From positions 91,493 through 155,492 of the forward strand of contig CAJUAP010000001.1 of the NCBI GenBank assembly GCA_910584435.1: DNA of 64,000 nucleotides, given 5' to 3'. Below are positions 17,529 through 26,473 of the stretch, in pieces. Source of the stretch: an uncultured Acetatifactor sp. Lineage in GTDB: Bacteria; Bacillota; Clostridia; Lachnospirales; Lachnospiraceae. The translations under genes and the position numbers were made by a program. Each line of letters begins with the position of its first letter. Position 1 is the first letter of the stretch. Under the pieces are notes generated by a model, which was not told the DNA's origin, searched no databases, and saw only the letters and a program-made list of their open reading frames with translations.

Positions 17529-18980
17529 CTATCTGCCTTCCACTTCCCTCGGCAGTTTTACCGCAACGGTAAATTGTTTATCCGTCCTGTCCAGTGCCAA
17601 TTCTCCGCCGCAGCCATGAACAATACGTTCCACACTGCGAAGCCCCAGGCCATGCCCTACTTGATTGCGCCTGTCCGACTTGGCGCTGCGGCAGCTTTCC
17701 CGCAAATCTCCCGACGAACGGGCTGCCTCCCCTGAAACGCTTCTCTGCAAATCTCCCGATGGACTGCCTTCCACGGAGTGATTCCCTGCACCTCTCCCAA
17801 CGGACTGCCTCCCCTGGAACATCGGCCCGGACTGCCTTCTCTGAAATGGTTCTCTGCAATTGACAGCAGCATTCCGCACCCGTATATAATAGCAGTATTC
17901 CTTTTCCTCACATTCCACTGCAATAAATCTGTTCTCCTGCACTAAGCTGCTGGCCTCCAAGGCATTATCCAGCAGATTGCCAAAAATGCCGCAGATTTCG
18001 TTTGGCCTCAAAGGAATATTCGTCAAATTACACAGGGACAGCTGAAATGCAATATTATTTTTCCTGGCTTTTGATCTCTTTTCCGCAAGCAGGGCATCCA
18101 CTATCAAATTACCGCTTTTTACCGGCAGTGTCAGAGCATCCACATCCTCTGCAAAAATATGCAGATAATCTCTCATCTGCACATACTTTCCCTCTTCCAG
18201 CAGCAGACTTAACAGTGTAATATGATTTTTCAAATCATGGCAAAGCTCTCTGGTGCGCTGGTATTGTTCTTCCACATTTTCCAGGTACAAATGGGATTCA
18301 CGCTTTCCTGCTTCTTCCTGACACTGCCTCCTTTTCTCCTGCTGCTTTTTCTCATATAAATAATAAGAACCGTCATATATAAGCAGTACTGCCAGGAAAA
18401 AAGTTAAAATCCATGCCCCCGCCAGCCGGACATCTCCATGCAGTCCGGAATTGGCAATAACACCCCATCGTACCAATACGGCAAGTAACAGAAAAAACAA
18501 TGTGACAACCACTGTCAATCCATCCTGATACCGCCAGCCAAGTCCTGCTGCGGCAGTATCATCTCCGATATCCGCATCTCTCCATGCTGCAGCAGTTCTA
18601 CCCCTGATATCCGCATCTCTCCATGCTGCGGCAGTTCCACCCCTGATATCCGCATCTCTCCATGCTGCGGCGGTTCCACCCCCGATATCCGCATCTCTCC
18701 ATGCTGCAGCTTCCCCACGCTCCTGTTCCACTGCCATTCCCACAATCAATACTGCCGCCATAATGCCTTTAGAAACCAACATCCCCATACATTGTAAAAA
18801 CAGATTGGAACCATTCTTCCCTACCCCTGAGACAATCAGCGAAAAGATAATGTCCAGATAACATCCCACGGCAAAAAAGCCTGTGCCCCCGACACAAGCC
18901 TGTACCATGCTGTATTTGCGCTGTCTCCAAAATACATACAAAGCCAGAATTCCCGTCAATACCAGACTGACTATCTGCAC
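17529..18980 (-). CDS. GHKL-type sensor histidine kinase with repeat insertions
   Basis: 483-residue kinase of the AgrC-like group, partner of the LytTR regulator. N-terminal membrane helices are followed by a DHp-like region with RELCHDLKNHITLL (phosphoacceptor His) and an ATPase domain with N-box GNLLDNALEAS and G-box GHGLGLRSVERI. Two regions are odd. Between membrane segments lie four 13-residue units of the form AAAWRDADIGGGT. In the ATP-lid, where AgrC proteins have a short loop, there are about 70 Arg/Ser/Gly-rich residues. Both come from tandemly repeated DNA and keep the frame. It overlaps the regulator gene by 10 bases. Confidence 0.85.
   Translation of the reverse strand: MQIVSLVLTGILALYVFWRQRKYSMVQACVGGTGFFAVGCYLDIIFSLIVSGVGKNGSNLFLQCMGMLVSKGIMAAVLIVGMAVEQERGEAAAWRDADIGGGTAAAWRDADIRGGTAAAWRDADIRGRTAAAWRDADIGDDTAAAGLGWRYQDGLTVVVTLFFLLLAVLVRWGVIANSGLHGDVRLAGAWILTFFLAVLLIYDGSYYLYEKKQQEKRRQCQEEAGKRESHLYLENVEEQYQRTRELCHDLKNHITLLSLLLEEGKYVQMRDYLHIFAEDVDALTLPVKSGNLIVDALLAEKRSKARKNNIAFQLSLCNLTNIPLRPNEICGIFGNLLDNALEASSLVQENRFIAVECEEKEYCYYIRVRNAAVNCREPFQRRQSGPMFQGRQSVGRGAGNHSVEGSPSGDLQRSVSGEAARSSGDLRESCRSAKSDRRNQVGHGLGLRSVERIVHGCGGELALDRTDKQFTVAVKLPREVEGR
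18567..18710. repeat. 39-bp in-frame tandem repeat inside the kinase gene
   Basis: Four units of 39 bases (start points 18567, 18606, 18645 and 18684; the last partial) encode the AAAWRDADI repeats. Unit length is divisible by three, so changes in copy number would lengthen or shorten the protein without breaking it. Confidence 0.92.
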
Positions 18981-19669
18981 CCAAACATCAGCCTCCTTTT
19001 CACCTCTTTTGCAAAAGACCGGCTGACCGGAATCACAGCCCCTCCCTGCATTCTGATTTCCATACCGGAAAACTTTTGAATTCCTTCCACATTCACCAGA
19101 TAGCTTTTATGGCAGCGCAGAAATGTTTCCCCCAATTCCTGCTCCGCCTGATCCAAATTACCATAAAAGCGATATTCATCCACCGCAGTCACCAGGCGAA
19201 TCATTCTTTTGTCACTCTCAAAGTACAATATCTGCCGCTTATCCACCCGTATCTGCTCTCCGCCTGACCGGAACATATAAACCTGTCCGGACAATTCCTG
19301 CCTGATATCATAGAGAACCTGTGAAAGCTGATCTGCCATCTGATTTTTCAGCAGATACCGGAATGCCCTTACTTCATAGCCGGTCTGCACATAATCAATA
19401 AAACCCGTCACATAGACAATCAGACCATGCTCCCCTCGTCTGCGCAATTCCCTGGCAGCCCTGATGCCGTCGTCGGTTCCTTCCTCCATCTGTACATCCA
19501 GAAAATACACATCCGCGGATACCCCCCTGTCTACCGCTTCCACCAACTGCGCTCCGCTTCCATATTCCGCCACTTCCACATCGTAATCATGTGCAAAACC
19601 ATCCTGCAGAATTTTCTCATGCAAAAGCTCCCTGTAATATGGCTCATCATCGCAGATAATAATCTGCAT
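18971..19669 (-). CDS. LytTR-family response regulator
   Basis: 232-residue regulator with an N-terminal receiver (acidic pair ICDDE near residue 8, phosphoacceptor Asp in YFLDVQMEE) and a C-terminal LytTR DNA-binding domain from about residue 135 (ILYFESDKRMIRLVT, LRCHKSYLVNVEGI, IPVSRSFAKEVKRR). It is of the AgrA/VirR type, usually controlling peptide or cell-envelope genes. It is transcribed first, with the kinase behind it. No autoinducer peptide gene is seen nearby, so the signal is unknown. Confidence 0.92.
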   Translation of the reverse strand: MQIIICDDEPYYRELLHEKILQDGFAHDYDVEVAEYGSGAQLVEAVDRGVSADVYFLDVQMEEGTDDGIRAARELRRRGEHGLIVYVTGFIDYVQTGYEVRAFRYLLKNQMADQLSQVLYDIRQELSGQVYMFRSGGEQIRVDKRQILYFESDKRMIRLVTAVDEYRFYGNLDQAEQELGETFLRCHKSYLVNVEGIQKFSGMEIRMQGGAVIPVSRSFAKEVKRRLMFGCR

Positions 19670-19832
19670 ACTGTAAAACCTCCTTCTTCCTGCTTATCCC
19701 TTTCTCGGCTGCTGCTTTACTCACCCCTTTCCTCCTGATACGGAAACCGGCAGCCGACTGCATACACAGGAATGGCGACATACTTTTTCCTGAATCCGCC
19801 TTTTGTCCTGTCTGCCAGATACCCCTCGTCTA

Positions 19833-20100
19833 TCATATGATGTTCAAGATACACAAGCAGCGAGTTTTATATAATCTGTACAATTCGGTATATATAAAAT
19901 TCTCCATCAGCATCCCTGCCGCCGTACTGTTATTCATAGGAGTCATTCCGGAAATACAGTGCGCAATGCCGCAATCCAAAAAGTACCTCACATATTTCAC
20001 AGGCAATGTTCCGCCCTCCGATTGAATATCGCCTTTTTCGCAAACAATCAGATTCTCAATCCGGCTGATATGATTCCTGACATCGGCAATCCCCCTCTCG
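19833..20100 (-). pseudogene. Remnant of a DUF4143-type AAA ATPase
   Basis: The minus strand encodes a stretch (VKYVRYFLDCGIAHCI, then AAGMLMENFIYTELYRLY) that resembles the C-terminal DUF4143 part of a common AAA+ ATPase family, where a D-x-G-hydrophobic segment is followed by ENF(I/V)xxEL. Nothing of the N-terminal ATPase is present and the frame stops soon after, so it is a decayed fragment. A second short open frame without a start follows down to 19717 and may also be debris. The rest of the 537-base gap between alaS and the response regulator shows no intact gene. Confidence 0.5.
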
Positions 20101-20178
20101 CAAAAAAACTCACCCTGCCGGAAAGATTCCCCTTCCAGGTAAAGTGAGTTTTTTATTGATACTTCCCGGAATGACTTT

Positions 20179-20216
20179 GATTTTCTAAGGTCGGGTACTT
20201 TCCGACTTAGAAAATC
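20179..20216 (-). repeat. Inverted repeat containing the alaS stop codon
   Basis: GATTTTCTAA and TTAGAAAATC pair over 10 bp, followed inward by GTCGG/CCGAC (5 bp, one bulge). The TAA stop of alaS is part of one arm. No T-tract follows on the minus strand, so it may stabilise the message end or be a mobile palindrome more than a strict terminator. Confidence 0.75.
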
Positions 20217-22876
20217 TTCGTTCCGTTTACACTTTCCTCCAGCACTTTTGCCGCCTCTGCAATGCATGCAGGAATGCCCTCCGGATTCTTGCCGCCTGCC
20301 TGCGCCATATTCGGTCTGCCGCCGCCTCCGCCGCCGACTTTTCCGGCAATGCCTTTGATCAGATTTCCTGCATGGGCGCCTTTTGCAATGGCTCCCTCCG
20401 TCGCCATAGCCACCATATTGACCTTGCCGTTCTGATTGGACAACAGGACAATGACACCCTCTCCCAGCTTCTCCTTCAGCTGATCTCCCAATTCCCTGAG
20501 GCCGTTCATATCCACATTGTCCACACTCGCTGCCAGAAGCTTAATCCCTTTCACTTCTATGGTTTTGTTCATCACATCCCCCAGAGCGTCCTTGGCAGCC
20601 TTGCTCTTCATGGACTCCAGTTCGGATGAGAGGCTCTTCATCTCAGCCATCACATGTTCACATTTTTCCACCAGTGCAGAAGGCGCTGTCTTCAGTATCC
20701 TGCTCGCCTCCTCCAGTGTATTCTCCAGATTCTTATAATAAGCAAACACGCCATTGCCCGTCAGTGCTTCAATCCTGCGCACTCCCGCTGCCACACCGTT
20801 CTCGGACAGAATCTTAAAGGCAGCAATTGCACCGGTATTGGCTACATGGGTTCCGCCGCAGAGCTCCACGGAGAAGTCGCCCATCTTAACCACACGCACT
20901 GTCTCCCCGTATTTCTCTCCGAACAATGCCATAGCACCTGTCTTCTTCGCTTCGTCCACGCTCATCTCTGCCGTCACAACTGCCAGATTCTCCGCAATCT
21001 TCTCATTGACAAGCTGCTCCACCTTGTCCAATTCTTCCCCGGTCATAGCCGCAAAATGACTGAAATCAAAGCGAAGCCTCTCTCCGTCCACATAAGAACC
21101 TGCCTGTTCCACATGAGTGCCCAGCACTTCTCTCAGCGCCTTCTGCAGCAGATGGGTGGCACTGTGATTCTTACAGGTATCCCCGCGCTTCCCGGCGTCC
21201 ACGGTAAGCGTTGCCATGTCTCCCTTCTTCAGCATTCCGCTTGTAACCTTGCCGATATGCCCCACTTTACCGCCCAGGAGCTTCACCGTATCCATCACTT
21301 CAAAGCTGCCGTCCTCTGTGGTAATGATACCTGTGTCTGCATTCTGTCCGCCCATGGTGGCATAGAAAGGCGTTTCCTCCACGATCACGGTTCCAATCTG
21401 GCCGTCCGACAAAGCTTCCACCAGCTCCGTCTCTGTGGTCAATACGGTAATCCGTGAATTATGCTGCAGCCTGTCATATCCTACAAACTTCGTGGTAACA
21501 GCAGGGTCAATGGATTCATATACGGTAACGTCAGCTCCCATGTAATTGGTCACTTTGCGGGCTTTTCTGGCCATATCCCTCTGCTTCTGCATACATACAC
21601 CGAATCCTGCCTGGTCAATGGTAAATCCTTTCTCTGCAAAAATCTCTTCTGTCAGATCCACAGGGAAACCATAAGTATCATATAATTTAAACGCATTTTC
21701 ACCCGAAAGCTCCGTCACGCCGGTCTTTCTCATGTCTTCTTCCATCTCTGCCAGAATGCTCAACCCCTGGTCAATATTCTTGTCGAACTTCTCTTCCTCC
21801 TGAGTGAGCACATTGAGGATAAATGCCTTCTTCTCTTCCAGTTCTGGATAGCCGTCCATGCACTCCCGAATCACCGTCTCGCTTAAATCCGCCATAAATT
21901 TCCCCCGGATGCCCAACAGCCTTCCATGCCTTGCGGCCCGGCGGATCAGACGGCGCAGCACATACCCCCGTCCTTCATTGGAGGGCATAATACCGTCGCT
22001 GATCATAAAGGTGGTGGAGCGAATATGATCCGTAATCAGACGGATTGACACATCCACAGCCTCTTCCTTATGATACTCCACACCTGCAATCCGGCAGATT
22101 CTGTCGCGGATCGCCTTCATGGTATCAATATCAAACACACTGTCCACATCCTGCACCACCACCGCAAGACGCTCTAATCCCATACCCGTATCTATATTTT
22201 TCTGTGAAAGCTCCGCATAATTCCCATGCCCATCGCTGTCAAACTGCGTAAATACGTTGTTCCACACCTCCATAAACCGGTCACAGTCACAGCCTACCTT
22301 ACAGTCAGGCTTACCGCAGCCATATTTGATGCCTCTGTCATAATATATCTCAGAACAGGGACCGCAGGGGCCTGCCCCATGCTCCCAGAAATTATCGCAG
22401 GCGCCGTTCTCATCCCGGTAAAACCGTGTGATCTTCTCCTCCGGTACACCGATTTCTTTCGTCCAGATGTCAAACGCCTCATCATCCTCACAGTAAATAG
22501 AGGGATACAGACGCTCCGGATCCATCCCCACCACTTTCGTCAAGAACTCCCAGCTCCACGCAATGGCTTCATGCTTAAAATAATCCCCGAAGGAAAAATT
22601 GCCCAGCATCTCGAAAAAGGTCAGGTGTCTTGCCGTTTTACCCACATTTTCAATATCACCGGTACGCACACATTTCTGGCATGTTGCCACTCTGCGCCTG
22701 GGCGGAATCTCCTGCCCTGTAAAATAAGGCTTCAGGGGCGCCATGCCGGAATTAATAATCAGCAGACTATTGTCATTATGAGGTACCAGGGAAAAGCTCT
22801 TCATTTTTAAATGCCCCTTGCTCTCGAAAAAGTCAAGGAACATTTTTCTAAGTTCATTCACGCCATATGATTGCAT
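20207..22876 (-). CDS. alaS: Alanine--tRNA ligase
   Basis: Class II aminoacyl-tRNA synthetase charging tRNA-Ala. The start MQSYGVNELRKMFLDFF is the usual AlaS N-terminus and has GGAGG upstream; the longer frame runs through promoter sequence. The 889-residue protein has the catalytic domain, the editing domain with zinc motif NHSATHLL and CGGTHVANTG, and the glycine-rich C-terminal C-Ala domain ending in GGGGGGRPNMAQAGG. No T-box leader is seen upstream. A promoter -10 lies about 150 bases before the start. Confidence 0.98.
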   Translation of the reverse strand: MQSYGVNELRKMFLDFFESKGHLKMKSFSLVPHNDNSLLIINSGMAPLKPYFTGQEIPPRRRVATCQKCVRTGDIENVGKTARHLTFFEMLGNFSFGDYFKHEAIAWSWEFLTKVVGMDPERLYPSIYCEDDEAFDIWTKEIGVPEEKITRFYRDENGACDNFWEHGAGPCGPCSEIYYDRGIKYGCGKPDCKVGCDCDRFMEVWNNVFTQFDSDGHGNYAELSQKNIDTGMGLERLAVVVQDVDSVFDIDTMKAIRDRICRIAGVEYHKEEAVDVSIRLITDHIRSTTFMISDGIMPSNEGRGYVLRRLIRRAARHGRLLGIRGKFMADLSETVIRECMDGYPELEEKKAFILNVLTQEEEKFDKNIDQGLSILAEMEEDMRKTGVTELSGENAFKLYDTYGFPVDLTEEIFAEKGFTIDQAGFGVCMQKQRDMARKARKVTNYMGADVTVYESIDPAVTTKFVGYDRLQHNSRITVLTTETELVEALSDGQIGTVIVEETPFYATMGGQNADTGIITTEDGSFEVMDTVKLLGGKVGHIGKVTSGMLKKGDMATLTVDAGKRGDTCKNHSATHLLQKALREVLGTHVEQAGSYVDGERLRFDFSHFAAMTGEELDKVEQLVNEKIAENLAVVTAEMSVDEAKKTGAMALFGEKYGETVRVVKMGDFSVELCGGTHVANTGAIAAFKILSENGVAAGVRRIEALTGNGVFAYYKNLENTLEEASRILKTAPSALVEKCEHVMAEMKSLSSELESMKSKAAKDALGDVMNKTIEVKGIKLLAASVDNVDMNGLRELGDQLKEKLGEGVIVLLSNQNGKVNMVAMATEGAIAKGAHAGNLIKGIAGKVGGGGGGRPNMAQAGGKNPEGIPACIAEAAKVLEESVNGTKIF

Positions 22877-23021
22877 GGGTTCATCCTCCATATCCGTTAT
22901 ATTATACTGACAGTCACTAAAACCTGCCATGAATGCTCTTCTTACATGCATATTACCTGCCGCTGACGCAGACATTCTTATAGACATTCTCATAAGGAAA
23001 CAAAAAACTTCAATATGATAC

Positions 23022-23027
23022 ATTATA
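23022..23027 (-). promoter_or_regulatory. Extended -10 of alaS
   Basis: TGCTATAAT on the minus strand is an extended -10; no convincing -35 is visible. It falls in the gap between recD2 and alaS, so alaS can be transcribed on its own. Confidence 0.6.
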
Positions 23028-23100
23028 GCATGATTTTTGAGTTTGTATAGTGTGAATCACAAAAACTTTTTACTCCAACTTTTTATTCCAAGCTGTCTCC

Positions 23101-25347
23101 CTATTTTTCCAGTCTCTCCCGAAGCAGCGTATTCCTCTTTGTGACCGTCACATTCCGCACGGCATAAGCCAGCGCCTTCTTAGTCCCCACAATTATAAGC
23201 ACCTTTTTAGCCCTGGTAATACCCGTATAAATCAGATTTCTCTGAAGCATTATATAATGATTCATCATGACAGGCATAACCACAATGGGATACTCCGAAC
23301 CCTGTGCCTTATGGATCGTCGTTGCATAGGCATGCACCAATTCATCCAGTTCGGCCACATCATACTCGATACTCCTGCCTTCAAACCTTACTTTCAGCGT
23401 CCTGTCCGTTTCGTTTACAGACTCTATTATGCCAATGTCGCCGTTAAAAACTTCCTTGTCATAATTGTTCTTGATCTGCATCACCTTGTCATCTGCCCTG
23501 AACGCATATCCACTCCGGCGCAGGCATTCCTTCGGCATTGCCACCCCGCCCCTTCCCTTCATAAAGATAGTATGCTCCGGCGGATTGAGCGCTTCCTGCA
23601 GAGATAGATTCAGATTGGATGCCCCCACCACGCCTCTCTGCATAGGCGTCAGCACCTGTATCTGCGAAGCTTCCACTTGATAATATTTCGGCAGCTTCTC
23701 CTTCACCAGCTGCACAATCTGCGGCACAGCCGCCTCCGCATCCTCATTTTCCACAAAAAAGAAATCCGATTCCTTTCCGTTGCTGATGTCCGGCATCTTT
23801 CCCTCATTGATGCGGTGGGCATTCATGACGATACGGCTGGTCTGTGCCTGTCTGAATATTCTCGTAAGCCTCACCACCGGGAATGCGCCGGAATCAATCA
23901 TATCCCTCAATACATTTCCCGCTCCCACGGACGGCAGCTGGTCAATATCTCCAACCATGATCAGCCGCATTGTCGGGGGAATCGCCTTCAAGAGCGAATT
24001 CATCAAAATGATATCTATCATGGAGCATTCATCCACGATCAGCACATCCCCCTCCAATGGATTCTCTTCATTTTTCTGATACCCTTCCGGCGGCTTGCAT
24101 TCTAAAAGCCTGTGAATGGTCTTTGCTTCCAATCCGGTTGCTTCCGTCATCCGCTTTGCCGCCCGGCCCGTGGGTGCCGCCAGCAGTATACGAAGCCCAT
24201 ATGCCTTATATGCAGATATGATACCGTGTGTCGTAGTAGTTTTCCCTGTGCCTGGTCCGCCTGTCAGCACCATAACCTTCGCTGTGGTCGCACACCTTAT
24301 GGCATCCGCCTGGATTTCGTCATATTCCGTACCTGTCTTAGCCTGAACTGCCCCCACATCAACCGACAGTTCTTCGTTCCCGGTACGCCTTCTTGCCTCT
24401 ATGAGCCTTGTATAGAGCCTGTCCCCGGCCGGTGACGATGCCAATTTCTTTAGTTTCCCGGCAACGCCCACCTCCGCAAAATAAAAGGGAGGCAGATAAA
24501 TCGGTAATATCTGTTTACCATTTTCATCAGTCCGCACAATATTCTTCTCAAGGATAAGTTCTTCCTTCTTAAGCATCTCATCCATGGTCATAACCACCGT
24601 CTCCGGCGATGCTTCCAACAGTTTCGATGCTTTCTCTATGAGCTGTTGTTTTTCCGCAAACACATGCCCCTCATTGGACAGCTCCGATAATGTATACATC
24701 AGGCCGCTCCTGAGCCGCACATAGGACTCTTTTCCGAACCCCAGCTTCACTGCAATCTGATCCGCAGTTTTGAACCCGATGCCCCAGATATCATCTGCCA
24801 GCTGATACGGATTCTCTTTCATCACGGCAATACTGTCATTGCCATACTGCTTGTATATCTTCGCCGCATAAGAGGTGGATACCTGATGATCCTGCAGAAA
24901 GACCACAATATTTTTGACCTCTTTCTGCCTTTCCCATGATTCTGCGATCATCCGAATGCGTTTTCTGCCGATTCCCTCTATCTCAATCAGAAGCTCCACA
25001 TTATTCTCTATCACGTCAAATGTATCTGTTCCAAATCTCTGAACAATCTTCTTCGCATACTTCGGTCCCACACCCTTAATCAGCCCGGAGCCAAGATATT
25101 TCTCCATGCCATAAACAGTCGCCGGAAGCGTTTCCTCCCAGTTCTCCGCTGCAAACTGTCTGCCATACCTGGCGTCCACCTTCCAGCTGCCTTCCACAAT
25201 CAGGACAGATCCCACATTTACATCTATCATATTGCCCACAACCGGCACTAAATCACTGTAATCCTTAACCCGGCATTTCAGGACGGAATAGCCGTTTTCC
25301 GGATTCTGATATGTAATTCTCTCAACCACACAACGGATCTTCTGCAC
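23101..25347 (-). CDS. recD2: RecD2-type ATP-dependent DNA helicase
   Basis: 748-residue 5'-3' helicase of the RecD2 (YrrC) family found in organisms using AddAB instead of RecBCD. An N-terminal OB-like segment and helix-hairpin-helix region (IEGIGRKRIRMIAESW) are followed by Walker A GGPGTGKTTTT, Walker B VDECSMID and the C-terminal motifs VHAYATTIHKAQGSEYP and LIYTGITRAKK. The start is a GTG with a GGAAGG site. Length matches the family. It precedes alaS in the same direction, an arrangement also seen in relatives. Confidence 0.95.
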   Translation of the reverse strand: MQKIRCVVERITYQNPENGYSVLKCRVKDYSDLVPVVGNMIDVNVGSVLIVEGSWKVDARYGRQFAAENWEETLPATVYGMEKYLGSGLIKGVGPKYAKKIVQRFGTDTFDVIENNVELLIEIEGIGRKRIRMIAESWERQKEVKNIVVFLQDHQVSTSYAAKIYKQYGNDSIAVMKENPYQLADDIWGIGFKTADQIAVKLGFGKESYVRLRSGLMYTLSELSNEGHVFAEKQQLIEKASKLLEASPETVVMTMDEMLKKEELILEKNIVRTDENGKQILPIYLPPFYFAEVGVAGKLKKLASSPAGDRLYTRLIEARRRTGNEELSVDVGAVQAKTGTEYDEIQADAIRCATTAKVMVLTGGPGTGKTTTTHGIISAYKAYGLRILLAAPTGRAAKRMTEATGLEAKTIHRLLECKPPEGYQKNEENPLEGDVLIVDECSMIDIILMNSLLKAIPPTMRLIMVGDIDQLPSVGAGNVLRDMIDSGAFPVVRLTRIFRQAQTSRIVMNAHRINEGKMPDISNGKESDFFFVENEDAEAAVPQIVQLVKEKLPKYYQVEASQIQVLTPMQRGVVGASNLNLSLQEALNPPEHTIFMKGRGGVAMPKECLRRSGYAFRADDKVMQIKNNYDKEVFNGDIGIIESVNETDRTLKVRFEGRSIEYDVAELDELVHAYATTIHKAQGSEYPIVVMPVMMNHYIMLQRNLIYTGITRAKKVLIIVGTKKALAYAVRNVTVTKRNTLLRERLEK

Positions 25348-25662
25348 TTCTATCTCGCCTTCCTGCTTTTCCTGCTATCTATGTACCCTGCACATCCGGC
25401 AGCATCATAAACGCTGCAGACGCCCCTCAAAGTCCCCATATAAAAAACATCTGGATTATACTCCAAATGCTTTTATCATCATTATTTACATTACATCCGG
25501 CATTCATTTTTCCATGGAATGCTCTTCTTCCATGGAATGCTCTTCTTCCATTTTTATAAAAAAGCCTTCATATATTCCAACCGGGATATCTTCTGCAAAA
25601 TCATACTGTTCTACCATATCATTTTCCGCTAATGCCTTCTAATTGGTTATACATCCTATTCA
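25348..25662. other. Spacer between recD2 and the toxin gene
   Basis: This 315-base stretch contains an 18-bp tandem duplication at 25511-25546 (unit starts TCCATGGAATGC) and one small open frame (25504-25617). Otherwise I see no gene or clear terminator. Confidence 0.6.
25504..25617 (-). CDS. Possible 37-residue ORF with repeat-encoded C-terminus
   Basis: An ATG frame reading MVEQYDFAEDIPVGIYEGFF ends in two copies of MEEEHS that derive from the 18-bp tandem duplication. The frame stays open a further nine codons upstream without a start. It may be the tail of a decayed gene next to the toxin-antitoxin pair. I recognise no family. Confidence 0.25.
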   Translation of the reverse strand: MVEQYDFAEDIPVGIYEGFFIKMEEEHSMEEEHSMEK

Positions 25663-25944
25663 TTACTTTTTATATGAATCTGCATGTATTCCCGTTTCAA
25701 CAAGCGTTAATGTCAATATATCATCCTCAATAAGATATATCAACAACCAATCAGATTGTATATGACATTCTCTGAATCCATCCCCATTTCCTTTTAACGG
25801 ATGATCCTGATATTTTTCTTCTAACGGCATTCCTTGAAGCAATTTATCTACAATAGAATCCAACAATGAAATATCAAGTCCACGCTTTTTAGCAGATTTC
25901 AGACCTTTCTTGAATTTTCCGGACAGAACTAATTCATACTTCAT
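25663..25944 (-). CDS. YafQ/RelE-superfamily mRNA interferase toxin
   Basis: 93-residue ribosome-dependent endoribonuclease of the YafQ branch. The family catalytic pattern is visible: HPLKGN, GFRECHIQSDWLLIY with His and Asp, and a terminal ETGIHADSYKK (YafQ has a TGTHSDLF-type ending). The start overlaps the antitoxin stop by 4 bases (ATGA), typical of translationally coupled toxin-antitoxin pairs. Expressed alone it would stop translation; in the cell it is held by the DinJ-like partner. Confidence 0.9.
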   Translation of the reverse strand: MKYELVLSGKFKKGLKSAKKRGLDISLLDSIVDKLLQGMPLEEKYQDHPLKGNGDGFRECHIQSDWLLIYLIEDDILTLTLVETGIHADSYKK

Positions 25945-26216
25945 AAGTCCATATCCTCCAATGCCTCCGAAAAACTGCTATATCGTTTTGTATTGGGATC
26001 TCTGCTCATTTTCTTTGCTTCTTCCATAGCTTCAATTACTTCTGGTTTAAACTCAGGATACTTTACTTCAAAAGGTATTCCATTTTGTAAAATCACTTGT
26101 TTAAGGAACATGTTCACTGCATCGGATAAATTAAGCCCTAAACCCTCCAAAAGTTCTACAGCTTGCTTCTTTGTGTTTTCCTCTATTCGGATCTGAGTAG
26201 GTATAGTAGCAGCCAT
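25941..26216 (-). CDS. RelB/DinJ-family antitoxin
   Basis: 91-residue antitoxin with an N-terminal ribbon-helix-helix (TIPTQIRIEENTKKQAVELL, then GLNLSDAVNMFLKQVIL), which binds its own promoter, and a C-terminal toxin-neutralising part rich in Glu and Lys. I chose the start MAATIPTQ because GAAGG precedes it; an in-frame ATG 18 bases upstream is less likely. It is transcribed before the toxin from a strong promoter that it probably represses together with the toxin. Confidence 0.9.
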   Translation of the reverse strand: MAATIPTQIRIEENTKKQAVELLEGLGLNLSDAVNMFLKQVILQNGIPFEVKYPEFKPEVIEAMEEAKKMSRDPNTKRYSSFSEALEDMDL

Positions 26217-26243
26217 ATCATAACCTTCTTTCATTTTTCTTTT

Positions 26244-26272
26244 ATTCTACTACATTCAGTATACATTGTCAA
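26244..26272 (-). promoter_or_regulatory. Promoter of the toxin-antitoxin pair
   Basis: TTGACA, 17 bases, TAGAAT on the minus strand, about 30 bases before the antitoxin start. A GTATAC palindrome lies in the spacer and could be the RelB-type operator. Confidence 0.82.
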
Positions 26273-26420
26273 CCTGATTATACAGAACAAACCTTCGATA
26301 CTTTTAAATGATTCGATTTAAACTTTTTATAATGTAAATTTTAACTGTAAGACGATATCCTCCAGCTGGAAAACTGGCTGTTATCACGAAAAAACAAGTT
26401 TACTGTACAGCATACATGAA

Positions 26421-26460
26421 GAATCCGGGGTGAGCTTAACTAACTTCTCAACCCGGATTC
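26421..26460 (-). terminator. Hairpin at the end of the RiPP operon
   Basis: GAATCCGGG and CCCGGATTC extended by GAG/CTC give a stem of about 13 bp with one mismatch and a 12-base loop. It starts 13 bases beyond the last gene of the operon. The T-tract behind it is poor. Confidence 0.7.
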
Positions 26461-26473
26461 ACAATAAATCCAC

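Noticed and set aside
22877..23100. T-box riboswitch before alaS
   Set aside because: No specifier loop or T-box core sequence is visible; only a short leader with an extended -10 promoter.
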